This document shows, in pieces, positions 34,661-44,176 of a stretch of DNA of 64,000 bases (the first letter of the stretch is position 1; each line of letters opens with the position of its first letter). A program made the translations under genes and the position numbers. Source of the DNA: an uncultured Oscillospiraceae bacterium (GTDB taxonomy: Bacteria > Bacillota > Clostridia > Oscillospirales > Acutalibacteraceae); assembly GCA_900541905.1 (NCBI GenBank), contig UQLQ01000002.1, positions 1 through 64,000 on the forward strand, given 5' to 3'. The notes beneath the pieces were generated by a model. It searched no databases, was not told the DNA's origin, and worked only from the letters and a program-made list of their open reading frames with translations.

Positions 34661-35152
34661 TATATTTTATGTTCTTTGCTGAGTTTATACTTAGATACCT
34701 TTTTCGAAAGCTCTCTTCATTCTTCTTTGGAAAGCGCATCAAGCTGGTTTCAATTTATGCATAAATTCCAGGATACTGCCGTTATATTTTACTTTTTGGA
34801 GTTCCGAAAAATAATTTACTACTGTAGCTGTTAAAATAATAAATACAATCATGGTATAAAATGACTATAAAATCGTTAACATTTTTTGCAGTGATAGGGA
34901 TACCAACAATATCTCCAAAGCCTATAGTAGAAATAACGGAAAACAATACTGTAATTTATGAAAACAGTTATGAATTTCCAGCTTAATCAAGATAATAAGC
35001 AAGCGCTGTTGGAAACAAATAGATTAGGAAACGGATTCATACTTTAGACACATCGTTTATTTTTATTGAAGTACCCAGTAACGTTCATTTTCTCATGATA
35101 CACTTCATAAAAACAATCATTTTATTTTAAGAGATGTATCATTTTTGGCAGT
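34661..35152. other. Non-coding stretch of about 490 bases
   Basis: AT-rich, without a supported gene. A 41-codon frame at 34861-34986 has no ribosome binding site. I see no RNA fold, repeat of the dispersed family or promoter that convinces. It may hold decayed coding sequence. Confidence 0.4.
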
Positions 35153-35200
35153 ATATTAAAATAGAGCAGCCGGGAGTGAGTGGCTGCTCTATTTTAATAT
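35153..35200 (-). terminator. Terminator of the small winged-helix gene
   Basis: 19-bp perfect stem (35153-35171 with 35182-35200), 10-base loop; the outer A/T part gives the T-run on the minus strand. Confidence 0.85.
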
Positions 35201-35204
35201 AGGT

Positions 35205-35390
35205 TTATTCCTTATTGGCAGGTTCCCACTTACAGCGAACAGGAGAAACGATTGCTTCTTCCTTTTTTAGAGCTTGAAAAGCTTTGTCAATGTCTTTTCG
35301 GTCTAATCCTGATAGTTTTTCCACTTCTCCAGCACTGACAGGTTTTCCGGCTTCTTTCATTACTTGTAACACTTGTTCTTTTATATCCAT
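35205..35390 (-). CDS. Small winged-helix DNA-binding-like protein, 61 aa
   Basis: A 61-residue protein (MDIKEQVLQVMKEAGKPV...) that fits a minimal winged helix: helix 1, then SAGEVEKLSGLDRKDIDKAFQALKKEEAI as helix-turn-helix, then a short wing ending in RCKWEPA. Similar stand-alone proteins are common in Clostridia and are annotated as MarR- or ArsR-like regulators, but no target is known. The ATG follows AAGGAGA. Single-gene unit with its own terminator. Confidence 0.78.
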   Translation of the reverse strand: MDIKEQVLQVMKEAGKPVSAGEVEKLSGLDRKDIDKAFQALKKEEAIVSPVRCKWEPANKE

Positions 35391-35573
35391 GATGGATCTC
35401 CTTAATGATAATAATTATTATTTTTATTTATAATATCATACTACACAAGAAAAATCAATTTATTTTGTCTAAGGATATCCTATATTTATTGTATCAAACA
35501 ATTGTTAATAGTTGTAAGTTAGGATAATATATGATATAGTAGTAATAAAAAAATTTGGAGTGATTCTTTTTTA

Positions 35574-36818
35574 ATGGATACGATAGACGTCATATTAATC
35601 ATTGCAATCCTATTTCTCATTTGTTTATCCGCCTTTTTCTCCGCAACGGAGACAGCTTTTTCCAGTGTAAATAAAATCAGACTGAAAAATCTTGCTTCCA
35701 ATGGTAATAAAAAGGCTGCACGTGCTTTAAAGATGAGTGAAAATTATGACGAATTATTGTCAACAATTCTGGTTGGTAACAATATTGCCAATATTCTTTC
35801 CTCCTCTTTAGCGACAGTGTTATTTACACGTTTAATAGGAAATAGCGGTGTCACCATTGCTACTATTGTTATGACTGTTTTGGTGCTATTATTTGGAGAA
35901 ATTTCACCCAAAAGTATAGCCAAAGAAAAAGCGGAAAGTATTTCTATGGCTATGGCTCCTATTTTGAAGTTTTTCATTATTATTTTGTGGCCGATTAACT
36001 GGATATTTAAACAATGGAAAAAACTTCTGAAAAAGGTATTCCGTTTGCATCCATCAGGTGGAATTACGGAAGAAGAACTGATTACCATTGTGGAAGAAGT
36101 TGAAAGTGACGGCGGTTTGGATAAACATGAAGGAGAACTGATACGTTCTGCAATTGAATTTAATGACTTAGATGTTGAAGATATCTTAATGCCGCGTGTG
36201 GATGTCATTGCCGTGGAGGAAAATGACAGCGTTGAAAAAGTGTCTGAGTTGTTTAAAGAACATGGTTACTCCAGGTTACCTGTTTATAAAGAAACTATAG
36301 ACCATATTATTGGTATCATACACGAAAAAGATTTTCATGCCTATGTGTTAAATGGCAATAAAACAATCTCAGATATTGTAAAACCACCGATTGTGGTAAC
36401 AGAGGGAACTAAAATTTCAAAATTACTCCGCATTTTGCAGCACAGTAAAACTCATATGGCAATTGTGCTGGATGAATTTGGCGGTACTGTTGGTATTGCG
36501 ACATTGGAAGATATTTTGGAAGAATTGGTTGGAGAAATTTGGGATGAACATGATGATGAGCAAGAAGATTTTAAACAGCAAAGCGATGGTTCTTTCCTGA
36601 TTTCATGTAATGCTAATTTGGACAAAATGCTGGAGTTATTGGAAATTAATGAAGAATATGAAGTATCTACTGTCAATGGATGGGTTATGCACGAACTTGG
36701 CAAAGTGCCTGAAGAAGGAGACACTTTCCAAATAGGACAGTGGACTGTGACTGTAACAAAAGTGGAATATCGCAGAGCAATTGAAATTCGTGTTGCACTG
36801 CGGGAAATAGAACAATAA
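35574..36818 (+). CDS. CNNM/CorC-type membrane protein (HlyC/CorC family, DUF21-CBS-CorC_HlyC)
   Basis: A 414-residue protein. The N-terminal DUF21/CNNM membrane domain covers about residues 1-190 (LSAFFSATETAFSSVNKIRLKNLA; LVGNNIANILSSSLATVLF; GEISPKSIAKEKAE). A CBS pair (about 200-325) begins LMPRVDVIAVEENDSVEKV and includes MAIVLDEFGGTVGIATLEDILEELVGEIWDEHD. A C-terminal CorC_HlyC domain (about 335-414) follows. Members are implicated in Mg2+ transport; older annotations as haemolysins are historical. ATG with TTGGAGTGA upstream; TTGTAA (35512-35517)-N17-TATAGT (35535-35540) is a likely promoter. Confidence 0.92.
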   Translation: MDTIDVILIIAILFLICLSAFFSATETAFSSVNKIRLKNLASNGNKKAARALKMSENYDELLSTILVGNNIANILSSSLATVLFTRLIGNSGVTIATIVMTVLVLLFGEISPKSIAKEKAESISMAMAPILKFFIIILWPINWIFKQWKKLLKKVFRLHPSGGITEEELITIVEEVESDGGLDKHEGELIRSAIEFNDLDVEDILMPRVDVIAVEENDSVEKVSELFKEHGYSRLPVYKETIDHIIGIIHEKDFHAYVLNGNKTISDIVKPPIVVTEGTKISKLLRILQHSKTHMAIVLDEFGGTVGIATLEDILEELVGEIWDEHDDEQEDFKQQSDGSFLISCNANLDKMLELLEINEEYEVSTVNGWVMHELGKVPEEGDTFQIGQWTVTVTKVEYRRAIEIRVALREIEQ

Positions 36819-36821
36819 GAT

Positions 36822-36856
36822 AAAAAACAGGCTCTTTCAAAAAGAGCCTGTTTTTT
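36822..36856. terminator. Bidirectional terminator between convergent units
   Basis: 16-bp perfect stem (36822-36837 with 36841-36856), 3-base loop, A- and T-runs. It overlaps the stop of the minus-strand lipoprotein gene. Confidence 0.87.
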
Positions 36857-37301
36857 ATTGAATCAATATATATCCGTTTTCTTGGTTATATGCTTCGATG
36901 AGTTCGTCATAACTCATGGTAAAGCGATTTTCGTTCTGCATTTTAATCATGAAAAGGTCATCATCTATTTCGATATCGCCGAACATGGCAATATCCAATG
37001 CTTTTAGATAATCTTCTTTGGTTTCATAAAAATGGTACGATGTGTATTTCTCTTGTGTTGTACCGTTATCCAATTCAAAGACGTATACGGTAATACCATT
37101 GTCATTGATAAAAGGTTTGTAACAAACGACGCTTTTATCTTTTACCGTTTTGGTTCCTACTTTTTGTAAAATTGCATTCATATCCATAGATTTATAAGTG
37201 TATTGCTGTGAACTGCTGCAAGCGGTTAACGACAACATGGACACAAGCAGTATAAGGACTGTTATGAATGTAGTACCCAGTAATTTTATATTCTTTTTCA
37301 T
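36855..37301 (-). CDS. Small lipoprotein of unknown function
   Basis: A 148-residue protein with a clear lipoprotein signal peptide: KK start, hydrophobic core, lipobox LTACSS (Cys about residue 28). The mature domain of about 120 residues has no motif I recognise; it is mixed alpha/beta in character (YVFELDNGTTQEKYTSYHFYETKEDYLKAL). It should be anchored on the outer face of the membrane. It lies 65 bases after ptsI on the same strand and may be the last gene of the fructokinase-ptsI unit, though a link in function is not evident. Confidence 0.75.
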   Translation of the reverse strand: MKKNIKLLGTTFITVLILLVSMLSLTACSSSQQYTYKSMDMNAILQKVGTKTVKDKSVVCYKPFINDNGITVYVFELDNGTTQEKYTSYHFYETKEDYLKALDIAMFGDIEIDDDLFMIKMQNENRFTMSYDELIEAYNQENGYILIQ

Positions 37302-37366
37302 ATATGCAATACCTCAATTTTAAAGGATTTGATTGCTCAGGCATTTTTCTATATCAAAATAGATTG

Positions 37367-39028
37367 TTAAAGCCACTTTTCAAACAGTTGGTTTTGAATC
37401 ATGCTGACATTGGTTTCACGTACCTTTTTTCTTACAGCCAGTATGGAGCTGGGAGGAACGGAAATTTCATCAATACCCATTGCCAGAAAAAGAGGTGTCA
37501 TTTCAAGGTCTGAGCCCAAATCACCGCAAATACCGCACCAAATGTGATTGCGGTGAGCATTATCGGCTACCAATTTCATAAGCCGCAGTACTGATTTATG
37601 ATATGGTTGATAAAACTGGTCCAACATAGCATTTTGGCGGTCAATGGCCAGTGCATATTGGGTTAAGTCATTTGTACCAATGCTGAAGAAATCCACTTCT
37701 TTTGCCAGTAAGTCGCTGATAATAGCTGCAGCAGGTGTTTCTATCATAATTCCAAGTTCAACGTGAGGAGCATATGCAATGTCCTCACAGTCCAGTTCCT
37801 CACGGATTTGAGCCGCTATCTTTTTTACTTGCTGTACTTCTTCCACAGAGGTAATCATGGGGAACATAATAGCAATATTGCCAAAAGCAGACGCACGATA
37901 TAACGCCCTTAATTGTGTTCGGAAAATGTCAAGCTGTGTTAGGCAGATACGAATTGCGCGATAACCCATAGCAGGATTTTCCTCTTTCGGCAGTCTGAAA
38001 TAATCCACTTGTTTGTCAGCGCCCATGTCCATTGTACGAATGACCACTTTTTTTCCTTCCATGGATTGTGCAACGGTCTTGTATGCTTCAAATTGTTCTT
38101 GTTCTGATGGGAAAAAAGAACTTTCCAAGTACAGAAATTCACTTCGGAACAGCCCGATACCACCGGCGTCATTTTCAAGAGCATCGGGAATATCCGCGGT
38201 ACTTCCTATGTTTGCAACAATATGTATTTTTCTTCCGTCTTGTGTTACGTTATCCTTACCAAGCTGTTCTCTCAGCAAAGCACGGTTCGCTTTTTCCTGC
38301 ATCTGTTTTTTTGTATAGTATGCGGTTGTTTCTTGATTGGGGCTGATAATCAATTTACCGTTATAACCATCTACAATGGCTTCACGGCCGTCGTATTCTT
38401 TGGTGAAATCGGTACCCAAGTTTACAACCGCAGGAATGTTCATGATACGTGCAAGAATGGCGGTATGAGAATTGATGGAACCATGGCATGTAACAAAAGC
38501 CAGCACCTTATCTTTGTCCAGCTGCATAATTTCGCTGGGAACCAAATCGTTAGCGGCAATAATAACAGGCTTTTCAAAGGATATGACTCCGTCATGATTG
38601 TGTGTCAGTACATTAATCAGTCTTTGTGAAATATCCTTTACATCTGCGGAACGTTCACGCATATAGGGGTCGTCCATAGTTGCAAACATATTGGCAAATT
38701 TGGCTGCTGTCACACTGACGGCATATTCCGCATTTTGCCCTTGATTTTGTATCATATTGGTAATAGAGCCTACGTAGTCCACATCTTCCAGCATCATCTG
38801 ATGAATTTGGAAAATCATTGCGCTGGAACGACCTACTTCCAATAATGCTTTTTCATAAAGTTCACCCAATTGCTCAATGGCTGTTTTTTGTGCGGCAAAA
38901 AAACGTTCCAGTTCTGCAATCGGGTCGTCCACTGTATGTGCTTTGATGCCTGTTTGAATCCTATTATAAAACAATATTTGTCCCATGGCATATCCGCCAA
39001 AGGCTCCTTTTCCGGTAAATGTAATCAA
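37367..39028 (-). CDS. ptsI: Phosphoenolpyruvate-protein phosphotransferase (PTS enzyme I)
   Basis: A 553-residue cytosolic enzyme that takes phosphate from phosphoenolpyruvate and passes it to HPr. The phospho-His region is VTCHGSINSHTAILARIMNIPAVV (His about residue 190), a variant of the usual GGRTSHxAI motif seen in some Clostridia. The PEP-binding barrel has GGIGLFRSEFLYL, RTMDMGADKQ, ENPAMGYRAIR and the C-terminal FFSIGTNDLTQY and CGICGDLGSD. The ATG at 39028 has TAGGAGG upstream. It follows the fructokinase gene by 17 bases. No ptsH or EII gene is nearby. Confidence 0.95.
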   Translation of the reverse strand: MITFTGKGAFGGYAMGQILFYNRIQTGIKAHTVDDPIAELERFFAAQKTAIEQLGELYEKALLEVGRSSAMIFQIHQMMLEDVDYVGSITNMIQNQGQNAEYAVSVTAAKFANMFATMDDPYMRERSADVKDISQRLINVLTHNHDGVISFEKPVIIAANDLVPSEIMQLDKDKVLAFVTCHGSINSHTAILARIMNIPAVVNLGTDFTKEYDGREAIVDGYNGKLIISPNQETTAYYTKKQMQEKANRALLREQLGKDNVTQDGRKIHIVANIGSTADIPDALENDAGGIGLFRSEFLYLESSFFPSEQEQFEAYKTVAQSMEGKKVVIRTMDMGADKQVDYFRLPKEENPAMGYRAIRICLTQLDIFRTQLRALYRASAFGNIAIMFPMITSVEEVQQVKKIAAQIREELDCEDIAYAPHVELGIMIETPAAAIISDLLAKEVDFFSIGTNDLTQYALAIDRQNAMLDQFYQPYHKSVLRLMKLVADNAHRNHIWCGICGDLGSDLEMTPLFLAMGIDEISVPPSSILAVRKKVRETNVSMIQNQLFEKWL

Positions 39029-39045
39029 TGGGTTTCCTCCTAACT

Positions 39046-40044
39046 TTAGGAATCTGATATAAAAATATTAGAAATATGGAATTTCTGTAGAAATTCATGA
39101 AACTCTTGTGTGGTTGCCATTGCATGTACGGCACCGTGTTTTGTGGTAGAATCAGCCGCATATGCATTGGAAAAACGAAGATATGCTTGCAAAATATCTT
39201 TTGATAAAAGAGACAATTGCTCTCGTGAGATGTCGTCCCGCAGTAATTGATACAAAAAAGAGGCGGCAAACGCATCACCCGCACCGGTAGTGTCTATTGC
39301 TTTCACAGGGATAGGCTTTTCATAGAGATGATATTCTTTTGTCATCAGATAACTTCCCTGTTCACCACAGGTTAGTAAAATAATAGTGGCACTTGGAAAT
39401 ACAGTGAAAACTTGTCCGCAATCCTTTTGTCCTGTGAGAAAGAACAGCTCGTCATCGGATATTTTTAGAATATCTGCGTATGGTGCAAATTCTAAAATTG
39501 TATTCTTACAGTCTTCTTTACTGTTCCATAATGGCAGACGAACATTGGGGTCAAAGCTAATGATAGCGCCTTGTTCCTTTGCCAGCTGAATTGCTTTGAG
39601 ATGTGCCTGTTTCATAGGAGAATCCACCAAATCCACAGAACAAAAATGAAGAATACCGCAATTCTGAAACGTGGGGACAGTAATATCTTCAGCACTGAGA
39701 TATAAATCCGCGCAGGGGTCGCGGTAAAAAGTGAAGTCTCGATTTCCTTTTTCATCTAAAGCTACAAAAGCCAATGCTGTTGGATATTGATTGGTACGCT
39801 TTACAGCAGTAATATCCACTTGGCATAGGGATAGTGTTTCCAAAATAAAATCTCCAAATGCATCAGCACCTACTTGTGTTAATACTTTGGAATGTGCTCC
39901 CAGCTTTGCTGCGGCAGCTGCAATATTGATAGGGGCTCCTCCGCAGTGCTTGGTAAAAGAGCTGACATCTTTCAGTGCCACACCCTGTTCTGTAGGGGTA
40001 AAATCGATTAATGCTTCTCCGATTACCACCAGCGTATCGTTCAT
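39046..40044 (-). CDS. PfkB-family sugar kinase, probable fructokinase
   Basis: A 332-residue cytosolic kinase of the ribokinase fold. The N-terminal GEALIDFTPTEQG and GGAPINIAAAAAKLGA are typical of bacterial fructokinases. The C-terminal ATP/anion-hole motif is DTTGAGDAFAASFLYQLL, with the catalytic Asp near residue 258. SFDPNVRLPLWNS in the middle fits as well. It would phosphorylate fructose to fructose 6-phosphate, feeding glycolysis. The gene heads an operon with ptsI. Exact substrate is inferred from motifs only. Confidence 0.87.
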   Translation of the reverse strand: MNDTLVVIGEALIDFTPTEQGVALKDVSSFTKHCGGAPINIAAAAAKLGAHSKVLTQVGADAFGDFILETLSLCQVDITAVKRTNQYPTALAFVALDEKGNRDFTFYRDPCADLYLSAEDITVPTFQNCGILHFCSVDLVDSPMKQAHLKAIQLAKEQGAIISFDPNVRLPLWNSKEDCKNTILEFAPYADILKISDDELFFLTGQKDCGQVFTVFPSATIILLTCGEQGSYLMTKEYHLYEKPIPVKAIDTTGAGDAFAASFLYQLLRDDISREQLSLLSKDILQAYLRFSNAYAADSTTKHGAVHAMATTQEFHEFLQKFHISNIFISDS

Positions 40045-40202
40045 ACAGCACCTCCCAAAATCAGAAATTGTATCTATTATATCATTATTTCAAGGCAGAA
40101 TCCTAGGGTAATTCAATAAAGATTATGTAAAATTTATTGATATTTTCCTAAGAGTCGGGAGATGATTCCTCAAATTGATTTGATTTTTTGCTATCTGTGA
40201 AA

Positions 40203-40252
40203 TTGCATAAATGATAGAAGATATGGTATAATGGCCTCATAACAGTAACAAA
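40203..40252 (+). promoter_or_regulatory. Promoter and shared leader motif before the phosphopantetheinyl transferase gene
   Basis: TTGCAT (40203-40208), 18-base spacer, TATAAT (40227-40232), then cctcataacagtaacaaa (40235-40252). The promoter plus motif resembles the right end of dispersed element copy A and its first leader bases (5166-5214). Confidence 0.6.
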
Positions 40253-40282
40253 CCGCGGGAAATATCAAATCAAGGAGTGCCT

Positions 40283-40876
40283 ATGAAGCAGAGCAATGCC
40301 AATGGGAAAAACATTTTTTTAGTTCCAGATGCTGATACACTGGCGGATTCGGATTTTGAAACGTGGTTGCCATTTGCTGACGGTCATAAGAGAGAACAAT
40401 TGCAATCTATGAGGAAGCAAGCGGCGTATATCAGCCTTGTAGGTATTCTTCTTGCAAAATATGCGATTCATACAAAATGGAATATACCTATTGACCAAAT
40501 CCGGTTTGGTATTGGTTCTCATGGAAAACCATATGTGATTGGGTATGAACAGGTACATTTCAATATCAGTCATTCAGATAACATTTGCATCTGCGCTGTT
40601 GATGATAGGCCAATAGGCATTGACATTCAAAAAATGAAACCATGTCGCTTTGATTTAATTGCAAAGCGCTTTTTTACACAGGAAGAACAAGAACGTTATA
40701 TCTTGGAAGGCAAAAATCAAACGGCATTTTATCGCATGTGGACAAAACGGGAGAGCGTAGGAAAATATTTAGGTGTTGGCTTTCATTACAAACCGAAAGA
40801 TGATACGTCCGATTGGAAAACAGAATATATGGTTTATCAAAAGGACTATATGATTTGTGTTTGTACGAAAAAATAA
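40283..40876 (+). CDS. 4'-phosphopantetheinyl transferase (Sfp type)
   Basis: A 197-residue cytosolic enzyme that moves the phosphopantetheine arm from coenzyme A to a conserved Ser of carrier proteins. Family motifs: FNISHSDNICICAVDDRPIGIDIQKMKP (Mg2+-binding Asp in GIDI) and FYRMWTKRESVGKYLGVGF (WTKRES-x-x-K). The length is between AcpS (about 120) and Sfp (about 225); a proximal portion is present (NISHS). I start at ATG 40283, with AAGGAG five bases upstream, rather than the in-frame GTG two codons earlier that overlaps this site. No carrier-protein gene is adjacent. Confidence 0.9.
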   Translation: MKQSNANGKNIFLVPDADTLADSDFETWLPFADGHKREQLQSMRKQAAYISLVGILLAKYAIHTKWNIPIDQIRFGIGSHGKPYVIGYEQVHFNISHSDNICICAVDDRPIGIDIQKMKPCRFDLIAKRFFTQEEQERYILEGKNQTAFYRMWTKRESVGKYLGVGFHYKPKDDTSDWKTEYMVYQKDYMICVCTKK

Positions 40877-40901
40877 AATATACTGAATTTGTATTTATTT
40901 A

Positions 40902-40930
40902 TTGCAATAGAATAAAAAGTGTAGTATAAT
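40902..40930 (+). promoter_or_regulatory. Promoter of the riboflavin operon
   Basis: TTGCAA (40902-40907), 17-base spacer, TATAAT (40925-40930), ending 14 bases before the FMN riboswitch. Confidence 0.75.
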
Positions 40931-40944
40931 GAGAAAAAATAAGA

Positions 40945-41050
40945 ATCTTCAGGGCAGGGTGAAAGTCCCTACCGGTGGTACAGCCCACGAGCCGAAAGGT
41001 TGATTTGGTGAAATTCCAAAGCCGACAGTATAGTCTGGATGGTAGAAGAT
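40945..41050 (+). ncRNA. FMN riboswitch (RFN element)
   Basis: Nearly consensus RFN element: P1 strand ATCTTC (40945-40950) pairing with GAAGAT (41045-41050), then AGGGCAGGGTGAAAGTCCCTACCGG, GGTACAGCCCACGAGCC, the variable arm, TGGTGAAATTCCAAAGCCGACAGT and AGTCTGGATGG. It binds flavin mononucleotide and lowers expression of riboflavin genes. The terminator at 41102-41132 is its probable expression platform. Confidence 0.97.
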
Positions 41051-41101
41051 GATACGATGTAAGTGCCGTTTTTGGTATTTGCAGAATAACCGAAACCACA
41101 A

Positions 41102-41132
41102 AGCCCTGAGTAGTGATACTCAGGGCTTTTTT
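41102..41132 (+). terminator. Riboswitch-controlled intrinsic terminator
   Basis: 11-bp perfect stem (41102-41112 with 41117-41127), T-run 41128-41132, between the FMN aptamer and the ribD ribosome binding site. The region 41055-41101 probably holds the antiterminator. Confidence 0.85.
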
Positions 41133-41147
41133 GTTAGGAGGCTGCAT

Positions 41148-42278
41148 ATGGAAGGCAATCGAGACGAACAGTATATGAAACAGGCATTACAGCTTGCGCA
41201 AAAGGGAGAAGGCTATGTGGCGCCCAATCCAATGGTGGGCGCTGTCATTGTAAAAGACGGTCGCATCATAGGAAGCGGATACCACGAACATTATGGAGGA
41301 CCGCATGCGGAAGTAAATGCCATTGCCGATGCCAAAGAAGATGTTGCAGGTGCAACCATGTATATTACTTTAGAGCCATGTTCTCATTATGGGAAAACGC
41401 CTCCTTGTGCAGATTTATTGGTAGAAAAGAAACTTGCCAAGGTTGTCGTTGGCAGTTTAGATCCCAATCCATTGGTGGCAGGAAAGGGAATACAAAAATT
41501 AAAAGAAGCCGGGATAGAAGTGGTAAGCGGTGTGTTAGAGAAAGAATGCAACGAAATCAACCGTGTGTTTCGTCACTATATTACAACCAAACGACCGTAT
41601 GTTGTAATGAAAACTGCTATGACGCTGGACGGAAAAATTGCGACTGCCACAGGAGAATCACAATGGATTTCAGGGGAAGCGTCTCGTAAAGACGTACATC
41701 GATTGCGCCACAACTATACAGGAATTATGGTTGGTATCAATACCATTATTCATGACAATGCACGCCTTACCTGCCGTATGGAGCAAGGAAAAAATCCTGT
41801 GCGTATTGTGGTAGACAGTTGCTTGCGTATTGCACTTACCTCCAATGTTTTGAAAGACCAAGAGAATAATCAGACAATTTTAGCAACAACCAATCAGGCA
41901 AGTCCGCTGGCTGCACGTAAATTAGAAACTTTTGGCTCAAAAGTGCTGTATTGCAGCAGTGAGGATAACAGGGTGGATTTAAATGATTTAATGAATCAGC
42001 TTGGCGCTATGGGAATTGACAGTATTTTGCTGGAAGGCGGCGCTACTTTAAATGATGCGGCGTTAAGAGCAGGAATTGTACAAGAAGTTGTTACGTACAT
42101 CGCGCCTAAAATGATAGGCGGCGCAGCTGCACCTACTCCGGTAGGCGGAATGGGAGTAGAGCATTTACAGGATGCTTATCAGTTGGGACAGATGAAGGTG
42201 AGCGCGATTGGAGACGACATTAAGATATCCGCATATATTCAACCGAAAATAAACATTCAACCCACAGAAGCAAACTAA
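41148..42278 (+). CDS. ribD: Bifunctional riboflavin deaminase/reductase RibD
   Basis: A 376-residue cytosolic enzyme of riboflavin synthesis that deaminates and then reduces the pyrimidine intermediate from GTP. The deaminase domain (about 1-145) has zinc motif PHAEVNAI and TLEPCSHYGKTPPCADLL. The reductase domain (about 150-370) has VVMKTAMTLDGKIATATGESQWISG and SILLEGGATLNDAAL. The start at ATG 41148 is set by TAGGAGG (41135-41141); a longer frame runs back into the riboswitch and is not real. First gene of ribD-ribE-ribBA-ribH. Confidence 0.97.
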   Translation: MEGNRDEQYMKQALQLAQKGEGYVAPNPMVGAVIVKDGRIIGSGYHEHYGGPHAEVNAIADAKEDVAGATMYITLEPCSHYGKTPPCADLLVEKKLAKVVVGSLDPNPLVAGKGIQKLKEAGIEVVSGVLEKECNEINRVFRHYITTKRPYVVMKTAMTLDGKIATATGESQWISGEASRKDVHRLRHNYTGIMVGINTIIHDNARLTCRMEQGKNPVRIVVDSCLRIALTSNVLKDQENNQTILATTNQASPLAARKLETFGSKVLYCSSEDNRVDLNDLMNQLGAMGIDSILLEGGATLNDAALRAGIVQEVVTYIAPKMIGGAAAPTPVGGMGVEHLQDAYQLGQMKVSAIGDDIKISAYIQPKINIQPTEAN

Positions 42279-42297
42279 GAGAGGAGAGAAATGATTC

Positions 42298-42957
42298 GTG
42301 TTTACAGGTATCGTAGAAGAAATAGGCACCGTAAGACAAGTGGTCAGAGGAACGCGCTCTTCTCATTTTGTGATTGCTGCCGACAAAGTATTGAACGATA
42401 CAAAGATAGGAGACAGCATTTGTACCAGCGGAGTATGTTTAACCGTAACCAATATGGGAAAAGACTACTTTGAGGCAGATGTGATGGCAGAAACCATGCG
42501 GCGCAGTAAACTGGGGTCTTTGTCTCAGGGCAGCCGTGTAAATTTGGAACGGGCGCTCAGTCTGCAAACCAGGTTGGGAGGTCATATTGTAAGCGGTCAT
42601 ATAGATGGTACGGGTACGATTACCCGTATGGAGAGAGAAGACAATGCAGTTTGGGTCACTGTCACGGCAGAACCTGCTGTATTAAAATATATCATTGAAA
42701 AAGGTTCCATTACCATCGACGGCATAAGTTTGACCGTAGCATATGTAGATGATACTTGCTTTCGGGTATCTATTATCCCGCACACCGCAAAGGAAACAAC
42801 ATTGCTGACGCAAAAAGCAGGTGATACGGTAAATTTGGAATGTGACATGATAGGTAAATATGTAGAACGCTTGCTTCATTTTGAACAGACAATGGAGGAA
42901 CAGACCTCCAAAACCACCATTTCCTCTGCCTATTTGGCAGAGCATGGATTTTTATAA
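42298..42957 (+). CDS. ribE: Riboflavin synthase alpha chain
   Basis: A 219-residue enzyme that converts two molecules of 6,7-dimethyl-8-ribityllumazine to riboflavin. It has the tandem lumazine-binding domains: [12 protein letters not shown] at the start with GVCLTVTN, and a second set starting [15 protein letters not shown] with [11 protein letters not shown]. The start is GTG 42298, because all homologues start MFTGIVEE; GAGAGGAGAG lies about 12 bases upstream. An overlapping ATG at 42291 is in another frame. It follows ribD by 19 bases. Confidence 0.97.
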   Translation: MFTGIVEEIGTVRQVVRGTRSSHFVIAADKVLNDTKIGDSICTSGVCLTVTNMGKDYFEADVMAETMRRSKLGSLSQGSRVNLERALSLQTRLGGHIVSGHIDGTGTITRMEREDNAVWVTVTAEPAVLKYIIEKGSITIDGISLTVAYVDDTCFRVSIIPHTAKETTLLTQKAGDTVNLECDMIGKYVERLLHFEQTMEEQTSKTTISSAYLAEHGFL

Positions 42958-42982
42958 TCAATTATCAGAAAGGATGTACCAT

Positions 42983-44176
42983 ATGTTTCAACATAATACA
43001 ATTGAAGAAGCTTTGCAGGCTTTGCGCAACGGTGAAGTCATTTTGGTAACAGATGACGAGGACAGAGAGAACGAAGGCGATTTGATTTGTGCTGCCGAGT
43101 TTGCAACGACAGAGAATGTAAACTTTATGGCATCACAAGCAAAAGGTCTCATTTGTATGCCAATGAGCAAAGAATTTACACAAAAATTAGGTTTACCTCA
43201 AATGGTAGAACAAAATACTGACAATCATGCGACTGCGTTTACAGTTTCCATTGACCATATCGATACAACAACAGGTATTTCAGCATACGAGCGTTCCGTT
43301 ACTGCTTTAAAATGTGTGGAGGACGGTGCAAAACCGGAAGATTTCCGCCGTCCGGGACATATGTTTCCGTTAGAAGCAAAGCAGGGGGGCGTTTTGGTGC
43401 GTACCGGCCATACAGAGGCAACAGTGGATTTATGCCGTTTGGCAGGTCTGAAAGAGTGCGGTCTATGCTGTGAGATTATGGCAGATGATGGTCATATGAT
43501 GCGCACTCCCGAGCTGCAAGAATTTGCGCAAAAACATCAGATTAAGTTCATTACCATTGCAGACTTGGTTGCGTATCGTCGTAAAACAGAATGTTCCGTA
43601 GAAAGAGAAGCCAGTGCAAAATTACCTACCAGATACGGTGATTTTATCATGTACGGTTATGAGAACAAAGTAACAGGGGAACATCATGTTGCCTTGGTTA
43701 TGGGAGATATTGCAGACGGAAGACCTGTTTTGGCGCGTGTTCATTCCGAGTGTTTGACAGGAGATGCTTTGGGTTCCCGCCGCTGTGATTGCGGGGAACA
43801 ATATGACGCTGCTATGAAGCAGATTGCCAAAGAGGGCAGAGGTGTTCTTGTGTATATGCGTCAAGAAGGACGCGGCATTGGTTTAATCAATAAAATCAAA
43901 GCATATGCATTACAAGACCAAGGTTTGGATACCGTGGAAGCCAATGAAAAGCTTGGTTTTCCGGCAGATATGCGTGATTATGGAATTGGAGCACAAATTT
44001 TGAGTGATTTGGGTGTCAAACAGATTCGTTTGATGACCAACAATCCAAAGAAAATAGCAGGCTTGTCCGGTTACGGTTTGGAAATTGTAGAACGTGTCCC
44101 GCTGAAAATGCAGGCAAACCCAAACGATGCCTTTTATCTGCAAACCAAAAAAGATAAGATGGACCATATGCTTTAA
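42983..44176 (+). CDS. ribBA: Bifunctional DHBP synthase/GTP cyclohydrolase II
   Basis: A 397-residue fusion supplying both precursors of riboflavin. The N-terminal 3,4-dihydroxy-2-butanone 4-phosphate synthase domain (about 1-200) has [41 protein letters not shown] and CCEIM. The C-terminal GTP cyclohydrolase II domain has zinc motif [19 protein letters not shown], then [19 protein letters not shown] and the MTNNPKKI loop. The start is ATG 42983 with AGAAAGGATG upstream. A 211-base gap separates it from ribH. Confidence 0.97.
   Translation: MFQHNTIEEALQALRNGEVILVTDDEDRENEGDLICAAEFATTENVNFMASQAKGLICMPMSKEFTQKLGLPQMVEQNTDNHATAFTVSIDHIDTTTGISAYERSVTALKCVEDGAKPEDFRRPGHMFPLEAKQGGVLVRTGHTEATVDLCRLAGLKECGLCCEIMADDGHMMRTPELQEFAQKHQIKFITIADLVAYRRKTECSVEREASAKLPTRYGDFIMYGYENKVTGEHHVALVMGDIADGRPVLARVHSECLTGDALGSRRCDCGEQYDAAMKQIAKEGRGVLVYMRQEGRGIGLINKIKAYALQDQGLDTVEANEKLGFPADMRDYGIGAQILSDLGVKQIRLMTNNPKKIAGLSGYGLEIVERVPLKMQANPNDAFYLQTKKDKMDHML

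Noticed and set aside
34861..34986. 41-codon frame in the gap after the antiporter operon (could recall an ion-channel fragment)
   Set aside because: No ribosome binding site and no convincing motif; at best a decayed remnant.
42291..42473. Frame beginning ATG at 42291 at the start of ribE
   Set aside because: It is out of frame with riboflavin synthase, which starts MFTGIVEE at GTG 42298 as in homologues.
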